DNA from: Bacillus ectoiniformans
Lineage (GTDB): Bacteria > Bacillota > Bacilli > Bacillales > Domibacillaceae
NCBI RefSeq assembly: GCF_016908875.1
Contig: NZ_JAFBES010000005.1
Location: 1-64,000, forward strand
Direction: 5' to 3'
DNA length: 64,000 nucleotides
The position numbers and the translations under genes are program-made. Position 1 is the stretch's first letter, and the number at the start of each line of letters is the position of its first letter. A model generated the notes under the pieces. That model saw only the letters and a list, made by a program, of their open reading frames with translations. It was not told where the DNA came from and made no database searches. This document shows positions 56,845 through 64,000 of this stretch, in pieces.

Positions 56845-57447
56845 ATGGCAGCAATTATTGGACTCACAGGTGGAATTGCGAGCGGCAAAAGTACGGTCAG
56901 TGCGCTGCTTGCTGAACGTGGATATGTTATCGTAGATGCAGATGTAGCGGCACGTGCCGCAGTTGAACCCGGAACGCCGGCACTTCAAAAGATTGTGGAA
57001 GAGTTTGGTCAAGAGGTGCTCTTAGGTGACGGGTCACTTGACCGGGGGAAATTAGGAGAAATTATTTTTCATCAGGAAGATAAGCGGAAAGTATTGAACG
57101 GTATTGTGCATCCAGCTGTTCGGACATTTATGCTTGAGGCAAAAGATACAGCGATTGAAAGCGGACATCAGACAGTGATTATGGATATTCCGCTTTTATT
57201 TGAAAGTGATCTATTGTGGATGGTGGAAAAAGTGATTGTTGTCTTCATTGACGAAGAAACGCAGCTCCAACGATTAATGAACCGAAATGCGCTTGATGAG
57301 AGGGCGGCTAAAGCGCGTATTGCCTCACAAATGGCATTAATTGAAAAGGCGAAAAGAGCAGACTGGGTTATTGATAACAATGGTTCAATTGAAGAAACAG
57401 AGCGGCAGTTAAGCCAGTTGATTGATAACTGGAAGCTCGTTCCATAA
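56845..57447 (+). CDS. coaE: Dephospho-CoA kinase
   Basis: Last step of coenzyme A synthesis, phosphorylating the ribose 3'-hydroxyl of dephospho-CoA. The 200-residue P-loop kinase has GLTGGIASGKSTVSALL at residues 6-22, VDADVAARA near 31-39 and the substrate-site IPLLFESDL near 113-121. The ribosome binding site is weak (AAGGCAGG). It is the last gene of the polA-mutM-ytaF-coaE cluster and ends at a terminator. Confidence 0.96.
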   Translation: MAAIIGLTGGIASGKSTVSALLAERGYVIVDADVAARAAVEPGTPALQKIVEEFGQEVLLGDGSLDRGKLGEIIFHQEDKRKVLNGIVHPAVRTFMLEAKDTAIESGHQTVIMDIPLLFESDLLWMVEKVIVVFIDEETQLQRLMNRNALDERAAKARIASQMALIEKAKRADWVIDNNGSIEETERQLSQLIDNWKLVP

Positions 57448-57454
57448 TGAGAGA

Positions 57455-57487
57455 GCGGACTCGATTTACTCGAGTCCGCATTTTTTA
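57455..57487 (+). terminator. polA-coaE cluster terminator
   Basis: GCGGACTCGA pairs perfectly with TCGAGTCCGC around a 5-nt loop, followed by A and six T. Confidence 0.92.
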
Positions 57488-57574
57488 TTTATCGTAACCT
57501 TTATATGGGAAAACTAGCAATTAAAGCTTGTACAATTCAGAAAAATTAAACTTTTATAAATGCCTATTTTATTG

Positions 57575-57602
57575 TTCCATTAAAAATTAATTATGTTATA
57601 CT
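57575..57602 (+). promoter_or_regulatory. Sigma-A promoter of gapB
   Basis: TTCCAT, a 16-bp spacer and an extended -10 (TG-T-TATACT) lie 57 bp before gapB. The -10 is embedded in the first CcpN-like site. Confidence 0.7.
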
Positions 57603-57634
57603 AATCACAGGAAAAAAACAATAAGTATAACATT
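57592..57634. promoter_or_regulatory. Pair of inverted CcpN-like operators at gapB
   Basis: TATGTTATACT (57592-57602) fits the CcpN consensus TRTGHYATAYW fully. AGTATAACATT (57624-57634) is the same site inverted with one mismatch. In B. subtilis CcpN represses gapB under glycolytic conditions. Confidence 0.65.
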
Positions 57635-57658
57635 TATTGATATAGGAGGAACCGATAT

Positions 57659-58687
57659 ATGAAGGCGAAAGTAGCAATTAACGGGTTTGGCCGTATCGGA
57701 AGAATGGTATTTCGTAAAGCGATTTTAGAGGAAGGGCTGGACATTGTTGCAATTAACGCAAGCTACCCGGCTGAAACACTTGCTCACTTAATTAAGTATG
57801 ACACAAACCATGGAAAGTTTGAAGGAGACGTGCAAACGGAAGAGAATGCACTGATCGTAAATGGAAAACGCGTTCAATTATTAAGCAGTCGTGATCCTCT
57901 AGAGCTTCCTTGGAAAGAACTTAATATAGATATTGTCATCGAAGCAACAGGTAAGTTCAATGCCCGTGATAAAGCTGCTCTTCATATTGAGGCCGGCGCT
58001 AAGAAAGTAGTCTTAACAGCTCCTGGTAAGAACGAAGATGTAACGATCGTTATGGGAGTAAATGAAAGCGATTTAAATGTTGAAGAACATGAAGTTATTT
58101 CAAACGCTTCTTGTACAACAAACTGTTTAGCGCCAGTTGCTAAAGTGCTTAATGAAACATTTGGCATTGACAATGGTTTAATGACAACTGTTCATGCGTA
58201 CACAAATGATCAAAAGAATATTGATAACCCTCATAAGGATTTGCGCCGTGCCCGTGCATGCGCTCAATCAATTATTCCGACATCAACAGGTGCTGCTAAG
58301 GCCCTTTCACTTGTTCTTCCGCAGCTAAAAGGCAAGCTGCACGGCATGTCATTGCGTGTGCCAACATCTAACGTGTCTCTAGTTGACCTTGTTGTTGACT
58401 TAAACCGTGAAGTAACAGTTGACGAAGTGAATGATGCATTAATCAAAGCTTCTGAAGGCTCTCTTAAAGGAATTTTAGATTTCACAACAGAACCGCTAGT
58501 ATCGGTTGACTTTAATACAAACCCTCATTCTTCCATTGTCGATGGTTTATCAACGATCGTGATGAGTGGAACGAAGGTAAAAGTTCTTGCTTGGTATGAT
58601 AACGAGTGGGGCTATTCTTGCCGCGTAGTTGATCTAGTAAACTATGTAGCAGAAGAAATGAAAAAAAAAATTGAAGTAGCTGTTTAA
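57659..58687 (+). CDS. gapB: Glyceraldehyde-3-phosphate dehydrogenase, gluconeogenic (GapB)
   Basis: NADP-preferring GAPDH that runs towards glucose synthesis. The 342-residue product has AINGFGRIGRMVFRKA at the start and the catalytic cysteine in SNASCTTNCLAP near 150. After the dinucleotide fold it reads NASYPAETLAHLIKYD rather than the aspartate-containing segment of NAD-specific GapA, the usual mark of GapB. AGGAGGA precedes the ATG. The gene sits downstream of coaE as in B. subtilis and carries CcpN-like operators. Confidence 0.95.
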   Translation: MKAKVAINGFGRIGRMVFRKAILEEGLDIVAINASYPAETLAHLIKYDTNHGKFEGDVQTEENALIVNGKRVQLLSSRDPLELPWKELNIDIVIEATGKFNARDKAALHIEAGAKKVVLTAPGKNEDVTIVMGVNESDLNVEEHEVISNASCTTNCLAPVAKVLNETFGIDNGLMTTVHAYTNDQKNIDNPHKDLRRARACAQSIIPTSTGAAKALSLVLPQLKGKLHGMSLRVPTSNVSLVDLVVDLNREVTVDEVNDALIKASEGSLKGILDFTTEPLVSVDFNTNPHSSIVDGLSTIVMSGTKVKVLAWYDNEWGYSCRVVDLVNYVAEEMKKKIEVAV

Positions 58688-58719
58688 CTCTTTTGCGCTT
58701 AGAATGACCCGTACCCTTT

Positions 58720-58748
58720 AAAAACCTGCCTCCCCGGCGGGTTTTTTT
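58720..58748 (+). terminator. gapB terminator
   Basis: AAAACCTGCC pairs with GGCGGGTTTT (one wobble) around TCCCC, followed by T residues. Confidence 0.88.
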
Positions 58749-58832
58749 GTGGGTCAAAAGTATGCGAATGCAGCAGGAGATTCGAATCAAAAATAAAGTT
58801 TGGTAAATTAATAAACTTTTTTAAATTGTAGG

Positions 58833-58861
58833 TTGCAAAATATTTTTAATCGAAGTATACT
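58833..58861 (+). promoter_or_regulatory. Sigma-A promoter of speD
   Basis: TTGCAA, a 17-bp spacer and TATACT give a predicted start near 58868 and a leader of about 120 nt. Confidence 0.8.
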
Positions 58862-58867
58862 ATTTTT

Positions 58868-58988
58868 CGTGAAACAAAATAGCTGCTTAAAGGGTTAGGA
58901 CCTTTTCAGACTAACTTTCCCCCGTGGCAGTTATAACTTTTACAACTCGTTCTTAAAAATTTAAACTTGTAAAAGGGGGAAACGATCA
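58868..58988 (+). promoter_or_regulatory. Structured speD leader that can hide the ribosome binding site
   Basis: TTTCCCCC (58916-58923) is complementary to GGGGGAAA (58975-58982), which includes the ribosome binding site, and CTTTTACAA (58937-58945) pairs with TTGTAAAAG (58967-58975). Upstream, GTTAG (58894-58898) can pair with CTAAC (58911-58915) and extend with AAA over the TTT of the anti-ribosome-binding segment, an exclusive alternative. This is the layout of a translational riboswitch or leader control, with no known class recognised. Confidence 0.55.
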
Positions 58989-59366
58989 ATGGAAACTATG
59001 GGTCGTCATGTAATATCAGAACTTTGGGGCTGTAATTTTGACAAATTAAATGATATGGAAGTTATTGAAAAAATCTTTGTAGATGCTGCACTTAAATCAG
59101 GTGCTGAAATTCGCGAAGTAGCTTTTCATAAATTTGCTCCACAAGGTGTCAGCGGAGTTGTAATCATTTCTGAATCTCATTTAACTATTCACAGCTTTCC
59201 GGAACATGGTTATGCAAGCATCGATGTTTATACTTGCGGCCATTTAGATCCGAATGTAGCAGCCAACCACATTGCAGAGGCTCTTGAGGCAGAAACACGC
59301 GAAACGATTGAAATGCCTCGCGGTATGGGACCTGTCCACGCTAAACAGCCTGTAGCAAGCTTATAA
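58989..59366 (+). CDS. speD: S-adenosylmethionine decarboxylase proenzyme
   Basis: Makes decarboxylated SAM, the aminopropyl donor for spermidine. The 125-residue class 1B proenzyme cleaves itself between E62 and S63 in IISESHL to form the pyruvoyl group; H68 (TIHSF) and C83 (VYTCG) fit the processing and catalytic residues of this family. AAAAGGGGG precedes the ATG and can be sequestered in the leader. It is monocistronic with its own promoter and terminator. Confidence 0.96.
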   Translation: METMGRHVISELWGCNFDKLNDMEVIEKIFVDAALKSGAEIREVAFHKFAPQGVSGVVIISESHLTIHSFPEHGYASIDVYTCGHLDPNVAANHIAEALEAETRETIEMPRGMGPVHAKQPVASL

Positions 59367-59377
59367 TACAAACAACC

Positions 59378-59412
59378 GGGATGCATGTTTTACATGCGTC
59401 CCTTTCTTTTTG
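59378..59412 (+). terminator. speD terminator
   Basis: GGGATGCATG pairs with CATGCGTCCC (one T-G pair) around a 5-nt loop, then a T-rich tract. Confidence 0.88.
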
Positions 59413-59519
59413 CCTATATTTTATACATAATGAAAGCCCTTCATAACGGCTTCAGCTTGTGCATTTCTGTGCTTTTTTATATGATGAAGGTAATATAATA
59501 GAGAATCGGAGTTGATGGA

Positions 59520-59981
59520 ATGAAATGTCCTGCGTGTCAGCATAATGGAACGCGTGTGATTGACTCAAGACCGGTAGACGAAGGTCGTTCCATTCGCCGG
59601 CGAAGAGAATGTGAAGAGTGTTCCTATAGATTCACAACGTTTGAGAAGGTAGAGGATCTGCCTTTAATCGTTGTCAAGAAGGAAGGAATGAGAGAAGAGT
59701 TTAATCGCGATAAAATGCTTCGAGGGCTCGTTAAGGCTTGTGAAAAGCGCCCCGTGTCACTAGATCAGCTTGAAGATATCGCAATCTCTGTCGAAAAAAA
59801 TATCCGCAGTCAAGGAATATCTGAGATTCAGTCCGATCAAATCGGTGAGATGGTCATGGATCAGCTTTCTGGAGTAGACGAAGTGGCCTATGTCCGTTTC
59901 GCTTCTGTCTATCGCCAATTTAAGGATATCAACGTATTTTTGGATGAACTAAAGGAATTAATCAAGAAAGAAAATGGATAA
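59520..59981 (+). CDS. nrdR: Transcriptional repressor NrdR
   Basis: Nucleotide-sensing repressor of ribonucleotide reductase genes. The 153-residue protein has an N-terminal zinc ribbon (CPACQ and CEEC, residues 3-34, [17 protein letters not shown]) and an ATP-cone (about 49-139, [19 protein letters not shown]). The ribosome binding site is weak (GGAGTTGATGGA). It is followed 77 bp later by dnaB, the nrdR-dnaB-dnaI order conserved in Bacillus. Confidence 0.96.
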   Translation: MKCPACQHNGTRVIDSRPVDEGRSIRRRRECEECSYRFTTFEKVEDLPLIVVKKEGMREEFNRDKMLRGLVKACEKRPVSLDQLEDIAISVEKNIRSQGISEIQSDQIGEMVMDQLSGVDEVAYVRFASVYRQFKDINVFLDELKELIKKENG

Positions 59982-60058
59982 GCTGGAGGACGAAACGGCT
60001 CTCTGGCTTTTTCGTATTCATCACCATTAGATTCACCATGAAAGGTAAGAGGCCGAGA

Positions 60059-61462
60059 ATGAAAAAACATTGGAATGAAATACAGCCTGTTGACTTGTAT
60101 ACGACGTCGCTGCAAGGCGTACTTCATGAAACAGACCGTAAAATTTTAACGCTATTATATCAGCCGCTGATTGGTGCGAAATGTTTTAGTTTATATATGA
60201 CACTCTGGGCTGAGGTGGAAGAAAACCGGCTGAGATCCAGTGGTTCAAGCCACTATCATTTAATGAATTTCATGGACATTAACATACAAGAAATTTATGA
60301 AGAACGCATGAAACTTGAAGGGCTTGGCCTGTTAAAAAGCTACGTAAAAAAACACGGAGACAGCCGTGAGTTTGTCTACGTTTTGCAGCCGCCTTTAACG
60401 CCAGAACAGTTTTTTAATGACGGGATGCTGAACATTTTCTTATATAGAAAAATCGGCCGTGCCCATTTTTTGAGACTGAAGGAATTCTTTATGGATGATC
60501 AAGTGATTACTAATGAGCATCAGGAAATTACGAAAGACTTCCAGGATGTATTTACCACAGGTTCACTAATGGATCAAGAAGCGATGGAAAGCAGTACCAC
60601 GCCAGAGGGTAAACGTTTGATGAAAACAGCGGAAAACAGCGGATTACCCTTGAATAGCGAAGAATTCAATTTCAGTTTGCTTGAAAGCTCCTTAAGAGGG
60701 GTAATGATTCCAAAACAAGTACTGACGAAACCTGTTAGGGAAACGATTCTTAAGCTATCTCATTTATACGGAATTCAGGCGCTCGAAATGAAGAATTTGT
60801 TGCTGACGGCTGTGGATGAGCAAGATGAAATTGACCTTGAACTATTAAGAAAATCAGCACGGGACTGGTATCAGCTTGAAATGAATGAAGAACTGCCTGA
60901 ACTCATCAATCGTGTGCAGCCGGCTGCTCTTCGTTCTGTATCGGATGCGCCGCAGACGAAAGAAGAGGAATTAATCTTCTATCTTGAAACGACGTCCCCA
61001 AGACAGCTGCTGATCGATATTTCAGGAAGCCAGCCTTCTCAATCAGACATGAAGATTATTGAAGGGATTTTATTTCAGTATAAGCTTTCGGCAGGGGTTA
61101 CTAATGTTCTCATTCAATATGTTATGCTGAAAACAGACATGAAATTGACGAAGAGCTATGTGGAAAAAATCGCCTCCCACTGGGCACGCAAGCAAGTGAA
61201 AACGGTTAGTGATGCGATGGAACTGGCTAAGAGCGAGCACAGGCAATATTTAGAATGGGCCGAGAACAAAGACAAGCCGAAACGGAGAAAGTCCATACGT
61301 AAAGAGAAATTGCCTGAGTGGTTTCAAAAGGAAGAAGATCCAGCTCCTAGTTCTTCCACAGAAGATGAAGACTTTGAAAAAGAAAGACAGCTGCTTGAAG
61401 CGGAGTTAAAAGGAACCCGTAAAAAGGAAGGGGAGGTGAGCAGAGATGGAAAGGATCAATGA
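60059..61462 (+). CDS. dnaB: Replication initiation and membrane attachment protein DnaB
   Basis: Firmicute-specific primosome protein that works with DnaD and DnaI to load the replicative helicase at oriC. The 467-residue product has an N-terminal DDBH1-like domain (about 1-110) and the C-terminal DnaB/DnaD homology domain with a YxxxIxxxW-like segment (SYVEKIASHWARKQVKT, about 367-383), followed by a charged tail. ATG 60038 is in frame without a ribosome binding site; ATG 60059 has AGAGG at about 6 nt and aligns with the B. subtilis start. It overlaps dnaI by 17 bp. Confidence 0.94.
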   Translation: MKKHWNEIQPVDLYTTSLQGVLHETDRKILTLLYQPLIGAKCFSLYMTLWAEVEENRLRSSGSSHYHLMNFMDINIQEIYEERMKLEGLGLLKSYVKKHGDSREFVYVLQPPLTPEQFFNDGMLNIFLYRKIGRAHFLRLKEFFMDDQVITNEHQEITKDFQDVFTTGSLMDQEAMESSTTPEGKRLMKTAENSGLPLNSEEFNFSLLESSLRGVMIPKQVLTKPVRETILKLSHLYGIQALEMKNLLLTAVDEQDEIDLELLRKSARDWYQLEMNEELPELINRVQPAALRSVSDAPQTKEEELIFYLETTSPRQLLIDISGSQPSQSDMKIIEGILFQYKLSAGVTNVLIQYVMLKTDMKLTKSYVEKIASHWARKQVKTVSDAMELAKSEHRQYLEWAENKDKPKRRKSIRKEKLPEWFQKEEDPAPSSSTEDEDFEKERQLLEAELKGTRKKEGEVSRDGKDQ

Positions 61463-62378
61463 TACGATCAAGAAAATGACAGGATCACAAAGCTTTCAGA
61501 AACAATATGAACAGCTGAAAAACGAAGTGTTAAGTGATCCGGCTGTCCGCGTGTTTTTAGAAAAGCATAAGGACGAAATCTCACCGTCTGCATTAGAAAA
61601 AAACTTAATGAAACTCTATGAATTTAAATCGCAAAGCCACAACTGCGAAGATTGCCCGAATCTAAACGGCTGCATTAATGTCATGCAGGGGTTTGAACCG
61701 TCACTTGTATGGCGGAGAGGCGGCATCGATATTGATTACCATCAATGTCCTCGGAAAATTCGGGATGATGAAAAACGAAAAAATGAAAAGCACGTCCAAA
61801 GCATCTATGTGCCGAAAGACATTCTCGAGGCTAAATTTGAAAATATTGAACTTGATAACCGCAGCCGCCTAGACGCGGTGAAAGCGGCGAAGCAGTTTGT
61901 GGATAAATATGAAAGCAAAGAAAAAGTAAAAGGCTTATATATTTGCGGTTCATTTGGCGTCGGCAAGTCGTATTTGCTTGGAGCGATTGCGAATGAACTG
62001 GCAGATAAGCATATCAATTCTCTGATTGTGTATTTCCCTGAATTTGTCCGGGAAATGAAACAGTCACTAAATGATCATTCGATGAATGGAAAGCTTGAAG
62101 TCGTCAAGAATGCTCAAATCTTGATGATCGATGACATTGGTGCTGAAACGATGTCAAGCTGGATGAGGGACGATATCTTAGGCACTATTCTACAATATCG
62201 GATGCTTGAAGGACTGCCGACTTTCTTTACCTCTAATTTCGATTACAAGAATTTGCAGCACCACCTTACCTACTCTCAGCGAGGGGAAGAAGAGGAATTG
62301 AAGGCGGCGCGTGTGATGGAAAGAATCAAATATTTAACGGTGCCTGTTGAAATGAAAGGAACCAATCGACGCCGATAA
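61446..62378 (+). CDS. dnaI: Primosomal protein DnaI, helicase loader
   Basis: AAA+ ATPase that loads the hexameric replicative helicase. The N-terminal helicase-binding part carries a cysteine cluster (CEDCPNLNGC, about 62-71, and YHQCPRK near 100). The C-terminal ATPase has Walker A GSFGVGKSYLLG near 175 and Walker B ILMIDDIGAE near 220. GGGGAGGTGAGC in the end of dnaB provides its ribosome binding site, giving coupled translation. At 310 residues it is one shorter than in B. subtilis. Confidence 0.96.
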   Translation: MERINDTIKKMTGSQSFQKQYEQLKNEVLSDPAVRVFLEKHKDEISPSALEKNLMKLYEFKSQSHNCEDCPNLNGCINVMQGFEPSLVWRRGGIDIDYHQCPRKIRDDEKRKNEKHVQSIYVPKDILEAKFENIELDNRSRLDAVKAAKQFVDKYESKEKVKGLYICGSFGVGKSYLLGAIANELADKHINSLIVYFPEFVREMKQSLNDHSMNGKLEVVKNAQILMIDDIGAETMSSWMRDDILGTILQYRMLEGLPTFFTSNFDYKNLQHHLTYSQRGEEEELKAARVMERIKYLTVPVEMKGTNRRR

Positions 62379-62394
62379 TTTTATGAACAGCCTA

Positions 62395-62423
62395 TTGATT
62401 TTCGTGTAAGTTACCCATATAAT
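62395..62423 (+). promoter_or_regulatory. Sigma-A promoter of thrS
   Basis: TTGATT, a 17-bp spacer and TATAAT lie shortly after dnaI. The T-box leader starts just downstream, near 62430. Confidence 0.82.
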
Positions 62424-62454
62424 ACCTTTATACATTTTAATCAAGCTTATAAGT

Positions 62455-62698
62455 ATGGATAAGGACATGAGTTTTCTTTTACGGTTTCCAGAGAGGGAGA
62501 GCAAGGCTGAAACTTTCCCAACACGAAAAGATCACTTACCGCCTTTGAACTTCGGCCGTGAAAGCAATGCGAGTAATGGACCGACGGCAGCAGCCGTTAT
62601 CTGAACTGGAGATTCAGCAGGATTCTTATGCTGAAAAGTAGGGTGGAATCGCGATCAAACCTCGTCCCTTCATTTATTTGAAGAGACGGGGTTTTTTG
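62455..62698 (+). promoter_or_regulatory. T-box leader of thrS
   Basis: Transcription attenuator that senses uncharged tRNA-Thr. The T-box proper is AGGGTGGAATCGCG at 62640-62653. It is followed by a terminator whose arms AACCTCGTCCCTTC and GAAGAGACGGGGTT enclose a 7-nt loop and lead to TTTTTT near 62697. Upstream, ACGGC/GCCGT and CTGAA/TTCAG hairpins and a long Stem I region (closing ACGG/CCGT, 62481-62559) are present. A threonine specifier codon lies among ACA, ACG or ACC triplets at 62521-62540 but was not fixed. moaB-like or other genes are absent from this 480-bp gap. Confidence 0.9.
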
Positions 62699-62857
62699 TA
62701 TTGAAAAGCAAATCCCGCTGTTCAGGAGCGAAAGGCAAATAGGCAGGCAGCAAAAGTTCGCTCTTTGCCAGTTCGATCGCAATGGTTTCTACTCGCGACC
62801 ACGAAGACCAAGCCGTTTTTCAGAGGAGACAAACAAAAACTTAAAGGAGTGGACAGA

Positions 62858-64000
62858 ATGTCTGATATGTTAAAAATGCAATTTCCAGATGGTTCAGTGA
62901 AGGAGTTTCCTAAAGGAACAACGACTGAAGATATAGCAGCATCCATTAGCCCAGGACTAAAAAAGAAAGCATTAGCTGGAAAATTAGATGGGCAAATGAT
63001 TGATTTACGTACACCAATTGAAGCGGATGGCAGCATTGAAATTGTTACGGCTGGCAGCGATGAAGCATTAGAAATTTTACGCCATAGTACAGCTCACTTA
63101 ATGGCACAGGCGATCAAACGCATTTATGGTCAAGATAACGTGAAGCTAGGAGTTGGTCCTGTTATTGAAGGCGGATTTTATTACGATATCGATGTAGAAG
63201 AGTCGATTACGCCTGAAGATTTGCCAAAGATCGAAAAAGAAATGAAAAAACTGATTGGTGAAAACTTAGAAGTCGTGCGCAAAGAAGTCAGCCGTAATGA
63301 AGCGAAAGAGATCTACACTGAAATTGGCGACGAGTATAAGCTGGAACTAATTGATGCGATTCCTGAAGACGAAACAGTAACTATGTATGAGCAAGGTGAG
63401 TTTTTTGACCTATGCCGCGGTGTTCACGTGCCGTCAACGAACAAACTAAAAGAATTCAAACTGTTAAGTATTGCCGGAGCTTACTGGAGAGGCAACAGCG
63501 ATAATAAAATGCTTCAGCGTATTTACGGTACAGCGTTCTTCAAAAAAGAAGAACTGGATCAGCACTTGAAAATGCTTGAAGAAGCAAAAGAGCGTGATCA
63601 CCGTAAAATCGGTAAAGAACTGAATTTATTCATGAACTCGCAAAAAGTAGGGCAGGGTCTTCCGATGTGGCTTCCAAAAGGAGCAACGATTCGCCGAATT
63701 GTTGAGCGTTATATCGTTGATAAAGAGGTTAGCCTTGGCTACGATCATGTGTACACACCGGTAATGGGAAGCGTGGATTTATATAAAACAAGCGGACACT
63801 GGGAGCACTATCAAGAGAACATGTTCCCAGTAATGGACATGGATAATGAGCAGCTAGTGCTTCGTCCGATGAACTGTCCGCACCATATGATGATTTATAA
63901 AAACGGCATCCATTCTTATCGTCAGCTGCCAATTCGCATTGCGGAGCTTGGAACGATGCACCGTTATGAAATGTCAGGCGCCTTATCTGGACTTCAGCGT
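62858..64000 (+). CDS. thrS: Threonyl-tRNA synthetase (partial, 3' end outside window)
   Basis: Charges tRNA-Thr. The 381 codons present cover the TGS domain (about 1-63, [14 protein letters not shown]), the editing domain with HSTAHLMAQ (about 75-83) and a C-x-H pattern in [10 protein letters not shown] (about 186-195), and the start of the class II catalytic core including [12 protein letters not shown] near 336-347. AAAGGAG precedes the ATG by 8 nt. Expression is controlled by the T-box upstream. The frame is open to the last base of the window. Confidence 0.96.
   Translation, partial: MSDMLKMQFPDGSVKEFPKGTTTEDIAASISPGLKKKALAGKLDGQMIDLRTPIEADGSIEIVTAGSDEALEILRHSTAHLMAQAIKRIYGQDNVKLGVGPVIEGGFYYDIDVEESITPEDLPKIEKEMKKLIGENLEVVRKEVSRNEAKEIYTEIGDEYKLELIDAIPEDETVTMYEQGEFFDLCRGVHVPSTNKLKEFKLLSIAGAYWRGNSDNKMLQRIYGTAFFKKEELDQHLKMLEEAKERDHRKIGKELNLFMNSQKVGQGLPMWLPKGATIRRIVERYIVDKEVSLGYDHVYTPVMGSVDLYKTSGHWEHYQENMFPVMDMDNEQLVLRPMNCPHHMMIYKNGIHSYRQLPIRIAELGTMHRYEMSGALSGLQR

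Overview
The window is a chromosomal housekeeping segment of a spore-forming member of the Bacillaceae. Gene content and order follow the Bacillus subtilis chromosome from rpsD and ytrP (dgcP) to thrS closely: ytsP, hisJ, ezrA, braB, iscS-thiI, ytcI, nadF, sppA, yteJ, ytfI, ytfJ, tpx, ytxK, ackA, argGH, ytkL, ytoI, ytpI, nrnA, ytrIH, dnaE, malic enzyme, accDA, pfkA, pyk, fxsA, ytvI, ytwI, citZ-icd-mdh, phoPR, polA, mutM, ytaF, coaE, gapB, speD, nrdR, dnaB, dnaI, thrS. Sporulation genes (ytfJ/gerW, ytrH, ytrI, ytvI, ytaF), strong AGGAGG ribosome binding sites and many rho-independent terminators support this. It is not B. subtilis itself: moaB and sspA are missing here, and several local genes (an aldo/keto reductase, an EcsC-family protein, a GNAT acetyltransferase, a universal stress protein, a RarD permease, a FadR-type regulator) are present. 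No rRNA, tRNA, insertion sequence, prophage or CRISPR was seen.

Layout. 0-4.5 kb: rpsD with its leader, a diguanylate cyclase, methionine sulfoxide reductase and histidinol phosphatase. 4.5-20 kb: cell division (ezrA), amino acid transport, sulfur transfer (iscS-thiI), acyl-CoA ligase, NAD kinase, and the sppA-yteJ-(repeat array)-ytfI-ytfJ group. 20-27 kb: acetate kinase, a structured RNA that is most likely 6S RNA, an EcsC-like gene, and arginine synthesis argGH. 27-33 kb: peptidase, metallo-hydrolase, ytoI, nrnA and the sporulation pair ytrHI. 33-50 kb: dnaE and a central-metabolism block (malic enzyme, GntR regulator, accDA, pfkA, pyk, citZ-icd-mdh). 50-64 kb: phoPR, the polA-mutM-ytaF-coaE repair/CoA cluster, gluconeogenic gapB, speD, nrdR, the replication-initiation pair dnaB-dnaI, and a T-box-controlled thrS that runs off the right edge.

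The most unusual material is non-coding. A 540-bp intergenic array between yteJ and ytfI consists of about 23 degenerate modules of exactly 21 bp (three are 30 bp), with a higher-order order of module types. A second, shorter array with the same 21-bp period but an unrelated core lies downstream of pyk. Other regulatory signals are: matching FadR-type palindromes before the malic enzyme operon and inside the pfkA promoter; four PhoP-box half-sites with an 11-bp period in the phoR-polA gap, apparently driving a roughly 60-nt terminated transcript; a speD leader that can hide its own ribosome binding site; paired CcpN-like sites at gapB; and a cre site at citZ.

Several starts were moved from the longest open frame to the codon served by the best ribosome binding site, including TTG starts for accD, ytoI, polA and the GNAT gene. 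All homology statements rest on reading the sequence and on remembered families; no search was run.
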